Source: Methanimicrococcus blatticola
Lineage (GTDB): Archaea > Halobacteriota > Methanosarcinia > Methanosarcinales > Methanosarcinaceae
Assembly (NCBI RefSeq): GCF_004363215.1
Contig: NZ_SNYS01000007.1
Span: forward strand, 62,001 to 126,000
Length of the DNA: 64,000 nucleotides
Direction of reading: 5' to 3'
Below, in pieces: positions 9,239 to 17,020 of this stretch. Within the stretch, counting starts at the first letter, position 1. Every line of letters begins with the position of its first letter. The position numbers and the translations under genes are program-made. The notes beneath the pieces are model-generated. The model saw nothing but the letters and a program-made list of their open reading frames with translations. It was not told where the DNA came from and ran no database searches.

Positions 9239-9760
9239 TTAAGAGTTTAAAGCGCGCTCCATGACGATGTCAACAATTCTATCGTCAGCGCCGAGCGGTT
9301 TTTTGTAAATAATTTCAACGTCTTCCGGAATGTCAACGGGGTCGCCGTGGTGGTGACCGTGGTGATGTCCGTGACCGTGGGCGTGACCATGCTCATGTTT
9401 GTGATCGTGGTCATGGTGGTGATCATCGTGACCGTGATGGTCATGACCGTCATGATCATGCTTATGTCCGCTGCAAGCACATTCTTCTTCTTTCAAAAGA
9501 CCGAGGATTCTCGGAATATCTTTTTCCGTGTGCGTTCCGGGAGCCAAAAAGACAGGGACAACAATGATTTTCTTGGAGCCGCCGTCAATGATTTTTTTGA
9601 GCGCATCGGGAATGGAAGGTTCATTGAATTCCATTAAACCGATTTCAACATTTTCAAATTCATTTCTTGCTTTCACTTTTTCGGCAACATCCAAAATCAA
9701 CTGCTTCGAATACGGCAACTTGCTACCGTGTCCGACCAATAATAAAGTTTCTTTGACCAT
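9239..9760 (-). CDS. cfbA: Sirohydrochlorin nickel/cobalt chelatase CfbA (short CbiX) with His-rich insert
   Basis: The 173-residue protein matches the small archaeal CbiX family that inserts nickel into sirohydrochlorin, the first committed step to coenzyme F430, and can also insert cobalt. LLVGHGSK at residues 7-14 has the first metal-binding His, and PVFLAPGTHTEKDIP near residue 70 the second. Between them and the C-terminus, residues about 97-138 form an insert with more than 20 histidines mixed with Asp and Gly. His-rich inserts are known in some archaeal CbiX proteins and probably store or buffer metal. The gene diverges from a DtxR-like regulator, suggesting metal-responsive control. 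Confidence 0.88.
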   Translation of the reverse strand: MVKETLLLVGHGSKLPYSKQLILDVAEKVKARNEFENVEIGLMEFNEPSIPDALKKIIDGGSKKIIVVPVFLAPGTHTEKDIPRILGLLKEEECACSGHKHDHDGHDHHGHDDHHHDHDHKHEHGHAHGHGHHHGHHHGDPVDIPEDVEIIYKKPLGADDRIVDIVMERALNS

Positions 9761-9833
9761 AATGATTCTACCATTTCAATTAACTCGAAAAGAGATATGT
9801 AAGAGATAAGTAATGCATCTGAAGAGGAATTTA

Positions 9834-9870
9834 TGTTATATAAGAGTTGTGAATTCACATGAAGTGTGAA
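9834..9870 (-). promoter_or_regulatory. Candidate cfbA promoter with flanking palindrome
   Basis: On the minus strand a TATA-like CTCTTATATAAC sits at about 9845-9834, roughly 75 bp before the cfbA ATG. Immediately upstream is the perfect inverted repeat TTCACA-N5-TGTGAA at 9854-9870, well placed for an activator or repressor. The rest of the 303-bp divergent gap (9761-10063) is A/T-rich with no gene. Confidence 0.4.
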
Positions 9871-10014
9871 AAAAATGACTGAAAATAACATTCCTGTTTA
9901 AAAAGATAAGATTCAGATTTAAAAAAATGACAAATATTCGTCTTGGTGAAAAACGTTTAAATAATTAGAAACAGTGATATATGAAATAAATTTCTATGCA
10001 AAGAAAAAATTTCG

Positions 10015-10038
10015 TCAACCTTTAAAAATGTTGGTTGA
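10015..10038. promoter_or_regulatory. Inverted repeat before the DtxR-like regulator gene
   Basis: TCAACC at 10015-10020 and GGTTGA at 10033-10038 form a perfect 6-bp inverted repeat with a 12-nt spacer, 26 bp before the regulator's ATG. Dyads of this size are typical operators for dimeric DtxR/MntR proteins, so autoregulation is possible. It differs in sequence from the dyad at 9854-9870. Confidence 0.35.
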
Positions 10039-10063
10039 TGATTAAAACATAAGAGGAAAAAAT

Positions 10064-10528
10064 ATGACAACCGAGAGGAAAGAAGATTATCTGAAAAAAA
10101 TTGACAAAATCGTTGCCGAGAAAGGATATGCCCAAGTCAAAGACATTTCACGTGAATTAGATGTCGGACCGTCAAGCGTGACAGGAATGCTCAAAAAATT
10201 GACGGATGAAGGATACATCAATTACGAAAAATACGGCGGCGTCACATTAACGCAAAAAGGAAAGGAAACCGCAAACAGCACTAAGAAAAAATACACTACC
10301 ATCAAAGGCTTTTTGATGGCGCTCGGCGTTTCCGAAGCCGTCGCCGAAGACGATGCCTGTAAAATGGAACACGTCATCACGCCCGACACATACGACATCT
10401 TCCTCAGATTCTGCGAATTTTCAATCACGGAAAAAGGCACCAATCAAATGGAACACTTTAAAAAATATTGTGAAACCGGCGAAGTTGAAAAATGTATGTG
10501 CGGTGCGCCTAAAGTTCAAAAACTTTAA
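10064..10528 (+). CDS. DtxR/MntR-family metal-dependent transcriptional regulator
   Basis: Residues 1-65 of this 154-residue protein form a winged helix-turn-helix (KDISRELDVGPSSVTGMLKK then LTDEGYINYEKYGGVTLTQKG). Residues 75-125 match the metal-binding dimerisation domain with the signature CKMEHVITPDTYD, whose Cys, Glu and His are ligand candidates. The C-terminus adds CETGEVEKCMCGAPK, a Cys cluster that could be another metal site. Regulators of this type sense Mn, Fe or other divalent metals. Its position opposite the nickel/cobalt chelatase suggests control of metal use, possibly nickel. It may start from the ATG at 10064, preceded by AGAGG. Confidence 0.85.
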   Translation: MTTERKEDYLKKIDKIVAEKGYAQVKDISRELDVGPSSVTGMLKKLTDEGYINYEKYGGVTLTQKGKETANSTKKKYTTIKGFLMALGVSEAVAEDDACKMEHVITPDTYDIFLRFCEFSITEKGTNQMEHFKKYCETGEVEKCMCGAPKVQKL

Positions 10529-10537
10529 GCAACGTCA

Positions 10538-10660
10538 TCTTTTTTCAATCTTTTTTAATTTCTTTCCAATCTTTTAATCTTTTTTCAATCTCTTTTTCAA
10601 TCTTTTTTTCAATCTCTTTTTCAATCTCTTTTTCAATTTTTCTAATCTCTTTTTTTATCT
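10538..10660 (+). terminator. T/C-rich tandem repeats after the regulator gene
   Basis: This tract repeats a 12-base unit close to TTTTTCAATCTC about seven times and is nearly free of G. It follows the stop of the DtxR-like gene and fits an extended archaeal U-rich terminator. It also forms a short minisatellite. Confidence 0.55.
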
Positions 10661-10742
10661 CTTTGAACTCATCAATAATTTTTAACGATTCATTCACGCT
10701 GTCCGTTAATGTTATATTCATTTACCGTAAATAGAAAAACCG

Positions 10743-11396
10743 ATGAGAGCAATCAAAACCGTTATTCCCTTTAAACCCGACAATCCTAAATCGAGATTAG
10801 CTCCCGCTTTAACGGAAGAAGAACGGAAAATTTTTGTCGGGCTCTCGCTCGAAAATGTTCTTTCGGTTTTAAAAGAATCCGGAATAAAACAGGTGGATAT
10901 CTTGTCCAAAAGCGCATTAGACGCGGAAGATGAAAAACGCCTGAAAACAATTTCAGAGACCGGTTTTGAAATCACCATCATGATTGATGAATCTGATTTA
11001 AACACCGCCGTGAATGCATATTTAAGATCCTCAGAAAATCCGGTTTTAATTGTTATGGCGGATTTAGCACTTTTAACAAAAGAAAATATCGAAGCGATGA
11101 CCGCACCCGCCCGGAACACCAAAAAAACGGATTACATTCGAATTGCGCCGGGAAAAGACGGCGGCACAAACATGATGTTTATCGGCGCGCCGGACGTTTT
11201 TGAAGTGAATTATTACGGTGAAAGCTTTAAAAAGCATAAAGAAGAAGCAGAAAGAAAAAATTTAATATGTGAAATTCATGAATCTTTCTATGCGGCTGCC
11301 GATATGGACGAGCCCGAAGATTTAAATGACATCTTACAGCACGGATCCGGAAAAATTCGTGATTTCGTCAATGAGATACTTATCGATAATGATTGA
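10743..11396 (+). CDS. cofC: 2-phospho-L-lactate guanylyltransferase CofC
   Basis: The 217-residue protein opens with MRAIKTVIPFKP and NPKSRLAP, the GTP-binding start of CofC, and carries the VLIVMADLALL segment around residue 100. DGGTNMMFIGAP follows near residue 138. CofC activates 2-phospho-L-lactate with GTP to make the precursor that CofD joins to F0 during coenzyme F420 synthesis. Length is normal for archaeal CofC. cofG lies upstream at 5.6 kb, but cofD and cofE are not in the window. The gene stands alone, with a T-rich tract before it and a TATA-like sequence after it. Confidence 0.92.
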   Translation: MRAIKTVIPFKPDNPKSRLAPALTEEERKIFVGLSLENVLSVLKESGIKQVDILSKSALDAEDEKRLKTISETGFEITIMIDESDLNTAVNAYLRSSENPVLIVMADLALLTKENIEAMTAPARNTKKTDYIRIAPGKDGGTNMMFIGAPDVFEVNYYGESFKKHKEEAERKNLICEIHESFYAAADMDEPEDLNDILQHGSGKIRDFVNEILIDND

Positions 11397-11598
11397 AAAG
11401 GTAAGATAGAGCTCTATATAAAATAGATAGAATTAAATAGATTCCGTTTCATTTGAAAAATGTCTAAAAGCGTGCCCCATTGACAAGAAAGGAGCATCAT
11501 TCAAGGACAATGAATATATAAAAGAATGAAGAATCACTCTTTCAACTGTATCATATTTATTATCTTTTTATTTTAAAATCCCCATTCAGGTGACATAA

Positions 11599-11775
11599 GT
11601 GACAGTAATTATTAATAGAAACAAGTGCGGCTATTGCGGTGCGTGTGTGGCAGTTTGCCCGACAATGGCACTTGATTTAAAAGAGGTCTGGATTGACGTT
11701 GATGAGAGTCTTTGTAACGGCTGCTCAACGTGCAAAAAAGTATGCCCGATCGGCGCAATTGAGGTGCAAAGATGA
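11599..11775 (+). CDS. 2[4Fe-4S] ferredoxin coupled to geranylgeranyl reductase
   Basis: This 58-residue ferredoxin has two complete CxxCxxCxxxCP motifs, CGYCGACVAVCP and CNGCSTCKKVCP. It starts at GTG 11599, with AGGTGA at 11588-11593 as the ribosome-binding site; an earlier GTG is followed at once by a stop. Its final TGA overlaps the next start as ATGA. In Methanosarcina acetivorans a ferredoxin gene upstream of geranylgeranyl reductase has been reported to be required for full lipid saturation when both are expressed in E. coli, and this pair has the same arrangement. Confidence 0.9.
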   Translation: MTVIINRNKCGYCGACVAVCPTMALDLKEVWIDVDESLCNGCSTCKKVCPIGAIEVQR

Positions 11776-12965
11776 AAGACGCATATGATGTCATTGTTGT
11801 CGGCGGCGGCCCGTCCGGTGCCGTTGCAGCCAGATTCGCAGCAGAAGGCGGCGCATCTGTTCTTTTGATTGAAAAACGCCAAGAAGTCGGTGACCCGATT
11901 CGCTGCGCTGAAGGTGTCGGAACAGGCGACTTGGACAAATATTTGGACATTGAAGACCGCTGGATTGCAGCGCCGATTAAAGGCGCAACGATTTATGTCC
12001 CGGGCGCAGCACCGATTAAAATGCGTGCCAAAGATGAAAACCAAATTTACGGTTACATTTTGGAGAGAAAAATTTTCGACCGCGCGCTTGTCGAAAGAGC
12101 CGCAAAAGCAGGCGTTGAAGTTTACACAAAAACATCCGCAACCGGTTTGATTATGAAAGACGGCAGAGTTGCCGGCGTTAAAATCAAACGTTTGGGCGAA
12201 GAAAAAGAAGTTATGGCAAACGTTGTTATCGGTGCCGACGGTGTTGAATCCAAAGTCGGCAGATGGGGTGGCATTAACACGACCCTTAAACCGGCAGACA
12301 TCGAAACCGGCGTTCAGTATTTGATGACCGGAATTGATATTGACGAAGACAATGTCGAATTCTTTATGGGCAGCGAATATGCACCCGGCGGCTACGTTTG
12401 GATTTTCCCCAAAGGAAAAGGACGCGCAAATGTCGGCATCGGTCTTCTCGGAAGCAAAATCAAAGAAGGCGGACGCCCGATTGATTTCCTGAACAGATTC
12501 GTTGAAAGCAGATTCCCGAACGGAAAAATCATTGAAATGAATTACGACGGTGTCCCTGTTTCCGGCGGCATTGACAAAATTTACGGCGCAGGTTTGATGC
12601 TTGTCGGCGATGCGGCGCAGTTGTCAGATCCGATCACAGGCGGCGGCATTAAACACGGTCTTTGGTCCGGTGAATTGGCAGGCAGAAATGCAGCGGAAGC
12701 TGTTGCGTCCGGTGATTTCTCCGAAAAATCCATGAAAAAGTATCAGAAAGCCTGGGAAGAGAAAGGCGGAAAAATCATGAGCCGCGATTTAATTTTGAAG
12801 AATTATTACATCGACATGAGTGACGAAGAAGCGACAAAGGTTGCTCAGGCGGTCGAAGGCGTTGACTTCACCGGCGTTTTGGATGTCTCACAGCTCGTGA
12901 AAATCCTTGCCAAAGTCGATAAAAAATTGTTGCTCAAGTTGGGCGCAAATCAGCTCGGTTTGTAA
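11772..12965 (+). CDS. Digeranylgeranylglycerophospholipid reductase (geranylgeranyl reductase)
   Basis: This 397-residue flavoprotein has an N-terminal FAD-binding motif (VIVVGGGPSGAVAARFA). It has the conserved RCAEG with Cys45 and the substrate-pocket signature PGGYVWIFPKG near residue 208. A second FAD motif, LMLVGDAAQLSDPITGGGI, follows. It reduces the double bonds of geranylgeranyl chains to give saturated archaeol-type membrane lipids, taking electrons from the coupled ferredoxin. Its ATG overlaps the ferredoxin stop by 4 bases. A paralog follows 68 bp downstream. Confidence 0.93.
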   Translation: MKDAYDVIVVGGGPSGAVAARFAAEGGASVLLIEKRQEVGDPIRCAEGVGTGDLDKYLDIEDRWIAAPIKGATIYVPGAAPIKMRAKDENQIYGYILERKIFDRALVERAAKAGVEVYTKTSATGLIMKDGRVAGVKIKRLGEEKEVMANVVIGADGVESKVGRWGGINTTLKPADIETGVQYLMTGIDIDEDNVEFFMGSEYAPGGYVWIFPKGKGRANVGIGLLGSKIKEGGRPIDFLNRFVESRFPNGKIIEMNYDGVPVSGGIDKIYGAGLMLVGDAAQLSDPITGGGIKHGLWSGELAGRNAAEAVASGDFSEKSMKKYQKAWEEKGGKIMSRDLILKNYYIDMSDEEATKVAQAVEGVDFTGVLDVSQLVKILAKVDKKLLLKLGANQLGL

Positions 12966-13033
12966 TAAACCGGCTGACATTTCTTTTTTTATTTTCTTTG
13001 ATTTTTCTTTTTTTACTATTTTTCGGTGTCAAT

Positions 13034-14242
13034 ATGAAAACGGAATACGATGTTATTGTCGTCGGCGCCGGACCCGCCGGATCAATTGCCGCCAAAACTG
13101 CTGCTGAAAAAGGTTGCAGCGTTCTGCTGATTGAAAAGCGGCAGGAAATCGGTGTTCCGATTCGATGCGCGGAAGGAACATCCAAAACCGAGCTGATGAA
13201 ATTCATTGATATTGATCCGTCTTTTACTTGCAACGAGCTTCACAAAGCGGAAGTTCACGCACCCGGCAGCACTTCTTTTTCAATTACAACCAAAATGTCG
13301 GGCATTGACGGTGAAGCCGGCATCATTTTGGACCGAAAAATCTTCGACCGCCATTTGGCAAATCTTGCCGCAGCGGCCGGAGCGAATGTTTACACCAAAA
13401 CCCCTGCAACAAATCTGATAATGAGAGACGGGAAAGTCGAAGGCGTTGTTTTAAATCATCTCGGCGAAGAACGCAAAACCCGTTCAAAAATCGTCATCGG
13501 TGCGGACGGAGTTGAATCCAAAATCGCCCGAATGGCAGGGATTGACACCGCCTTAAATCTCAAAGAAATTGAATCAGGCGCACAGTTTTTGGTTTACGAT
13601 GAAACCATTGACCAAACAAAATGCGATATTTTCATCGGCAACGAAATTGCCCCCGGCGGCTACATTTGGATTTTTCCGAAAGGGAATCATACCGCCAATA
13701 TCGGAATCGGAATATTGGGAAACAAAAACAACGGAAAAAATGCGATTCAATATTTGGAAAAATTTATCGCAGGCAAATTTCCAAACGCTCAAATCCTCGG
13801 CACCGCATTCGGCGGTGTCCCTGCATCAGGCGGGCTGAAGCGAATGACAGCAGACGGACTGATGCTGGCAGGCGATGCCGCGCGGCAAACCGACCCGATC
13901 ACCGGTGCCGGCATCCGTTACGCGATGTATGCGGGCAAAATGGCAGGCCGAACGGCAGCAGAAGCAATCGCGGCAGGCGATTACAGCAATCATTTCCTCC
14001 AAAAATATCAAAACGAGTGGGATAAAACGCTCGGAAAAACCATTCGCCGCAATTACAAAATCAAAGAAGCGTACAATACATGGGCGGATGAAGACATGAA
14101 TCGGATTGCGCAAATGGCTGCCGGTCTTCCGCTTGAAGATTTTGAATTAAAGGAAGCCATAATCGCTGTTTTAAAATCTGATAAAAAACTGATGTGGAAA
14201 ATGAAAAGCGTTTATTACGACCTGTTAAAAGCCATGATTTAA
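13034..14242 (+). CDS. Second geranylgeranyl reductase paralog
   Basis: The 402-residue protein is clearly homologous to the preceding gene along its whole length: the same FAD motif (VVGAGPAGSIAAKTA), Cys45 in RCAEG, PGGYIWIFPKG and LMLAGDAARQTDPITGAGI. The ATG at 13034 aligns with the paralog start and follows GGTG at 13025; an upstream in-frame extension from 12998 is a run of hydrophobic residues encoded by the T-rich leader and was rejected. Tandem paralogs could act on different isoprenoids (for example quinone or methanophenazine side chains versus lipid chains) or at different stages; the sequence does not decide. Confidence 0.88.
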   Translation: MKTEYDVIVVGAGPAGSIAAKTAAEKGCSVLLIEKRQEIGVPIRCAEGTSKTELMKFIDIDPSFTCNELHKAEVHAPGSTSFSITTKMSGIDGEAGIILDRKIFDRHLANLAAAAGANVYTKTPATNLIMRDGKVEGVVLNHLGEERKTRSKIVIGADGVESKIARMAGIDTALNLKEIESGAQFLVYDETIDQTKCDIFIGNEIAPGGYIWIFPKGNHTANIGIGILGNKNNGKNAIQYLEKFIAGKFPNAQILGTAFGGVPASGGLKRMTADGLMLAGDAARQTDPITGAGIRYAMYAGKMAGRTAAEAIAAGDYSNHFLQKYQNEWDKTLGKTIRRNYKIKEAYNTWADEDMNRIAQMAAGLPLEDFELKEAIIAVLKSDKKLMWKMKSVYYDLLKAMI

Positions 14243-14357
14243 TCATTTCATTTTCCACTTAATGAATGCTTTAATCCAAACCGCACTCATCTGAAACTAT
14301 TAATAAGACCACGCTTGTTTTTAATATATTAAACATATGAATAAAAGGAGTATGACA

Positions 14358-15035
14358 ATGAAAAAAGCGGTTCCGATTTTGGTTTTATTAATCCTGTCAA
14401 TATTTTTAATTTGTCCGGCGTATGGTGATTCTCAAATCGCTCCCTATTCTTATTCGATTGAATTTGAAGAATACGGCACAGTTTTTTACATGACAACAGA
14501 CAGCGATTCATATCCGTTTATTGATACAAGTCACCTGCCTGAAACGGGTTTATACAAAATTGACACGCTTGAGAACATCTACACAATGGATGAATATTTT
14601 TATGAAACGGATTTGTATTTCACCCCTGACGGCATGAATTTCGCTGCAATGACTTGGCAGGAAACGAATGAAGAAAGATGTGTCCGGTTTTTTGAAAACG
14701 GAAAAGAGTATAAACATTACAGTGCCGCCGAATTGATGGAAGATCCGTCAAAGAGAAGTTTTTCTGCCTCCCATTATAATTGGAGAGAATATCAAGAACG
14801 AGAAGAGATATTTGATCAAAATAACAGTACGTTGTCGGTTGTGACATTAGACGGCGTTTATTGTCAATTTGACATTAAAACCGGAGAAATTCTCCAAAAA
14901 GAAGAGGCAAACCCGACGCCTGCAGAAATAATCTGCGGAAAAATGCCGCTGTGGCAGCTTGCGATTCCATTGCTGATCATTCTGTTAATCGGCGGCGGCC
15001 TTTATTGGTATTGGAAAAAGAGAAATAAGAATTAA
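14358..15035 (+). CDS. Exported, membrane-anchored protein of unknown function
   Basis: I do not recognise this family. The protein has an N-terminal signal peptide (MKKAVPILVLLILSIFLICP then AYG), an acidic Tyr-rich extracellular part, and a C-terminal membrane helix (about residues 196-217) followed by WKKRNKN. That topology places about 170 residues outside the cell. AAAGGAG at 14344-14350 lies 7 bases before the ATG at 14358, which I prefer to the ATGs at 14337 and 14352. The region after residue 45 mentions repeated Thr/Asp/Phe strand-like segments (for example ETDLYFTPDGMNFAAMT), suggesting a beta-rich domain. It stands alone, with A/T-rich flanks. Confidence 0.7.
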   Translation: MKKAVPILVLLILSIFLICPAYGDSQIAPYSYSIEFEEYGTVFYMTTDSDSYPFIDTSHLPETGLYKIDTLENIYTMDEYFYETDLYFTPDGMNFAAMTWQETNEERCVRFFENGKEYKHYSAAELMEDPSKRSFSASHYNWREYQEREEIFDQNNSTLSVVTLDGVYCQFDIKTGEILQKEEANPTPAEIICGKMPLWQLAIPLLIILLIGGGLYWYWKKRNKN

Positions 15036-15162
15036 ATTAAATTTTTTCATTATTTCCTTTCTTTTTTGAATTTCAGATGAATTCAGCTATTAATTTCACT
15101 GCATTCTGAATCTATTAATAAAATCGCATCGTTTAATTTGAAAAAACAATCGGAGTTAAAAG

Positions 15163-15471
15163 ATGCTGAATATGATAAGTCCCTGCGGTGTTGATTGTTC
15201 GATTTGTGATTATTATAAGAAAGATTGCGGCGGCTGTTTCGCAATTCAAGGAAAAGTTTTTTGGACGGAATATACAGGTGAAAAAAATCTGCGCGATTTA
15301 CGACTGTGCCGTCAACGATAAAAGTTTAAAACACTGCGGCGGCTGCGAAGAATTGCCATGTCACCGTTATTTCGACAATATGGATCCGGCGTATACAAAA
15401 GAAGAACATATCGCAGATACGAACCGTGTGTGATTTTGCTCAAAGAATTGAATGAAATCAAAAATAAATAA
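15163..15471 (+). pseudogene. DUF3795 cysteine-rich protein with two frameshifts
   Basis: Three reading frames together spell one DUF3795 protein. It starts at ATG 15163 (MLNMISPCGVDCSICDYYKK, then DCGGCFAIQGK and FWTEYTGEK). It shifts frame at a run of seven A near 15283-15289 to continue KICAIYDCAVNDKSLKHCGG and CEELPCHRYFDNMDP. It shifts again at GTGTG near 15427-15432 to end ILLKELNEIKNK with a stop at 15469-15471. One extra A and one extra TG would explain both. The Cys motifs are intact in the conceptual product, which in this family probably binds zinc or a metal cluster. Sequencing error, recent decay or slippage-based switching are alternatives. Confidence 0.75.
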
Positions 15472-15557
15472 AAAACAGCGGAAAAAGAAAAATGTAAGAT
15501 TTTTCGATTATTTTTCTTTTTTACTTTCCTTTTTTCGATAAGTTTCTTTTTTTTGGA

Positions 15558-17012
15558 TTATCTTTTCCAGAATTCTCTCGTAAACAGCAGAATCACGGTG
15601 TACAGTTCCAGTCTGCCGATCCACATGTTAAAGATGAGAATCAGGCGGGAAGCGGCCGGAAGCACGCTGAAATTGTCGAGCGGGCCGATGAGACCGAAGC
15701 TCGGGCCGACATTTCCAAGAGCTGTCAGTGCTGACGTAACAGCTGAGACCAAATCAAGGCCCAGGATGCCTAAAAGAACCGAACTGACTAAAAGAATCAC
15801 AAAATACAGAATCATAAAAGAAATCGTTGAGTGAACCGTTTCTTCCGATAAACTGCGTCCGTTGTATTTGACGGGTTTGACGGCGTTTGGGTGAATAAAT
15901 TTAAAGACATCGCGGCGGACGTATCTGAAAAGGATAATCCAGCGGACAAAAGTCGGGCCGCCGGATGTTGAGCCGGAACAGCTGCCCGTTAACATCGCTA
16001 AGAAAAGAATGATTTTTGCAGCATCGCTCCACATATTAAAATCAACGGTTACCAAACCGGTTGTCGTCATCAAACTGCTGATCTGGAAGAAAGCGTGTTT
16101 TATTGACATTATCAAATCGTAATCCGTGTCGCGCAGCAAAATGATTGCCAAGGCAGATGAAACGAGGAGGAAGAAAGCAATGTATACGCGGAATTCTTCG
16201 TCTTTTAAAAGATAACGAATGCCCTTTGTCATGGATTTGTAAATCAAAGCGAAATTGGTTCCCGCAATAATCATGAAAATGATGATGATAACAAATGTCA
16301 GCGGGTTGCTCAGTATCGGCAGAACGCTGTCAGTGTAAGGCGCAAAACCGCCGCTTGACATAACTGAAAAGGCGAACGCGAAAGAATCGTACGCGGAAAC
16401 GCCGAGCAGGAATAAAAGAATCACTAACAAAGCCGTGACACCGATGTAAAAGAGCCACAGAATTTTAGCCGTGCTGCTGATTTTCGGGCTCAGCTTGTCT
16501 TCTGTCGGGCCGGAAAATTCCGCTTTGTAAAGCTGGCGCCCTTTCATATTCACTTTCGGGATGACGGCAATAAACAAAGCGACAACACCGAGACCGCCGA
16601 GCCATTGAAGCAGGGCACGCCAAAACAAAAGGCTTTTCGGGAACAGTTCAATGTTTGCCATCACGGTGGAACCTGTTGTTGTCACGCCGGACATGCTTTC
16701 AAAAAACGCATTTATCGGAGACATGCCGGAAAGCAGGAACGGAATCGAGCAGACAAGCGCGCTGAAAAGCCAGCTGAGCGCGACAACCGAATAGCTTTCC
16801 CGAACAGTCCATTCATCCTCATCCGTTTTTTGAAATTTAATATGGCATATGAGGCCGATCATTCCGGTAATAATGATGGAAGCCAAAAACGGGCTGACCG
16901 GTTCATGATAATAGAAAGCGAGGGCTGCCGGAACTGTTTGGACAAGTGCCAGCAACAGCATAATTTTTCCGACAATTGAAAAAACATTATTGAAATTCAT
17001 GCCCTGCACCAT
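15558..17012 (-). CDS. trkH: Potassium uptake system membrane subunit TrkH
   Basis: The 484-residue membrane protein has repeated helix-pore-helix units and selectivity-filter-like segments such as SMSGVTTTGSTVM, SSGGFAPYTDS, TTGLVTVDFNMWS and GNVGPSFGLIGP. It is the ion-conducting subunit of Trk/Ktr systems that import K+ . It lies 8 bp downstream of trkA on the same strand. The ATG at 17012 is used, but an ATG four codons later (GGTG 6 bases before it) is also possible. Length is typical for TrkH. Confidence 0.93.
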   Translation of the reverse strand: MVQGMNFNNVFSIVGKIMLLLALVQTVPAALAFYYHEPVSPFLASIIITGMIGLICHIKFQKTDEDEWTVRESYSVVALSWLFSALVCSIPFLLSGMSPINAFFESMSGVTTTGSTVMANIELFPKSLLFWRALLQWLGGLGVVALFIAVIPKVNMKGRQLYKAEFSGPTEDKLSPKISSTAKILWLFYIGVTALLVILLFLLGVSAYDSFAFAFSVMSSGGFAPYTDSVLPILSNPLTFVIIIIFMIIAGTNFALIYKSMTKGIRYLLKDEEFRVYIAFFLLVSSALAIILLRDTDYDLIMSIKHAFFQISSLMTTTGLVTVDFNMWSDAAKIILFLAMLTGSCSGSTSGGPTFVRWIILFRYVRRDVFKFIHPNAVKPVKYNGRSLSEETVHSTISFMILYFVILLVSSVLLGILGLDLVSAVTSALTALGNVGPSFGLIGPLDNFSVLPAASRLILIFNMWIGRLELYTVILLFTREFWKR

Positions 17013-17020
17013 GATTGTTT

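Noticed and set aside
9347-9637. Plus-strand ORFs opposite cfbA
   Set aside because: They result from the His codons of the CfbA insert read in reverse (Val/Met/Thr repeats).
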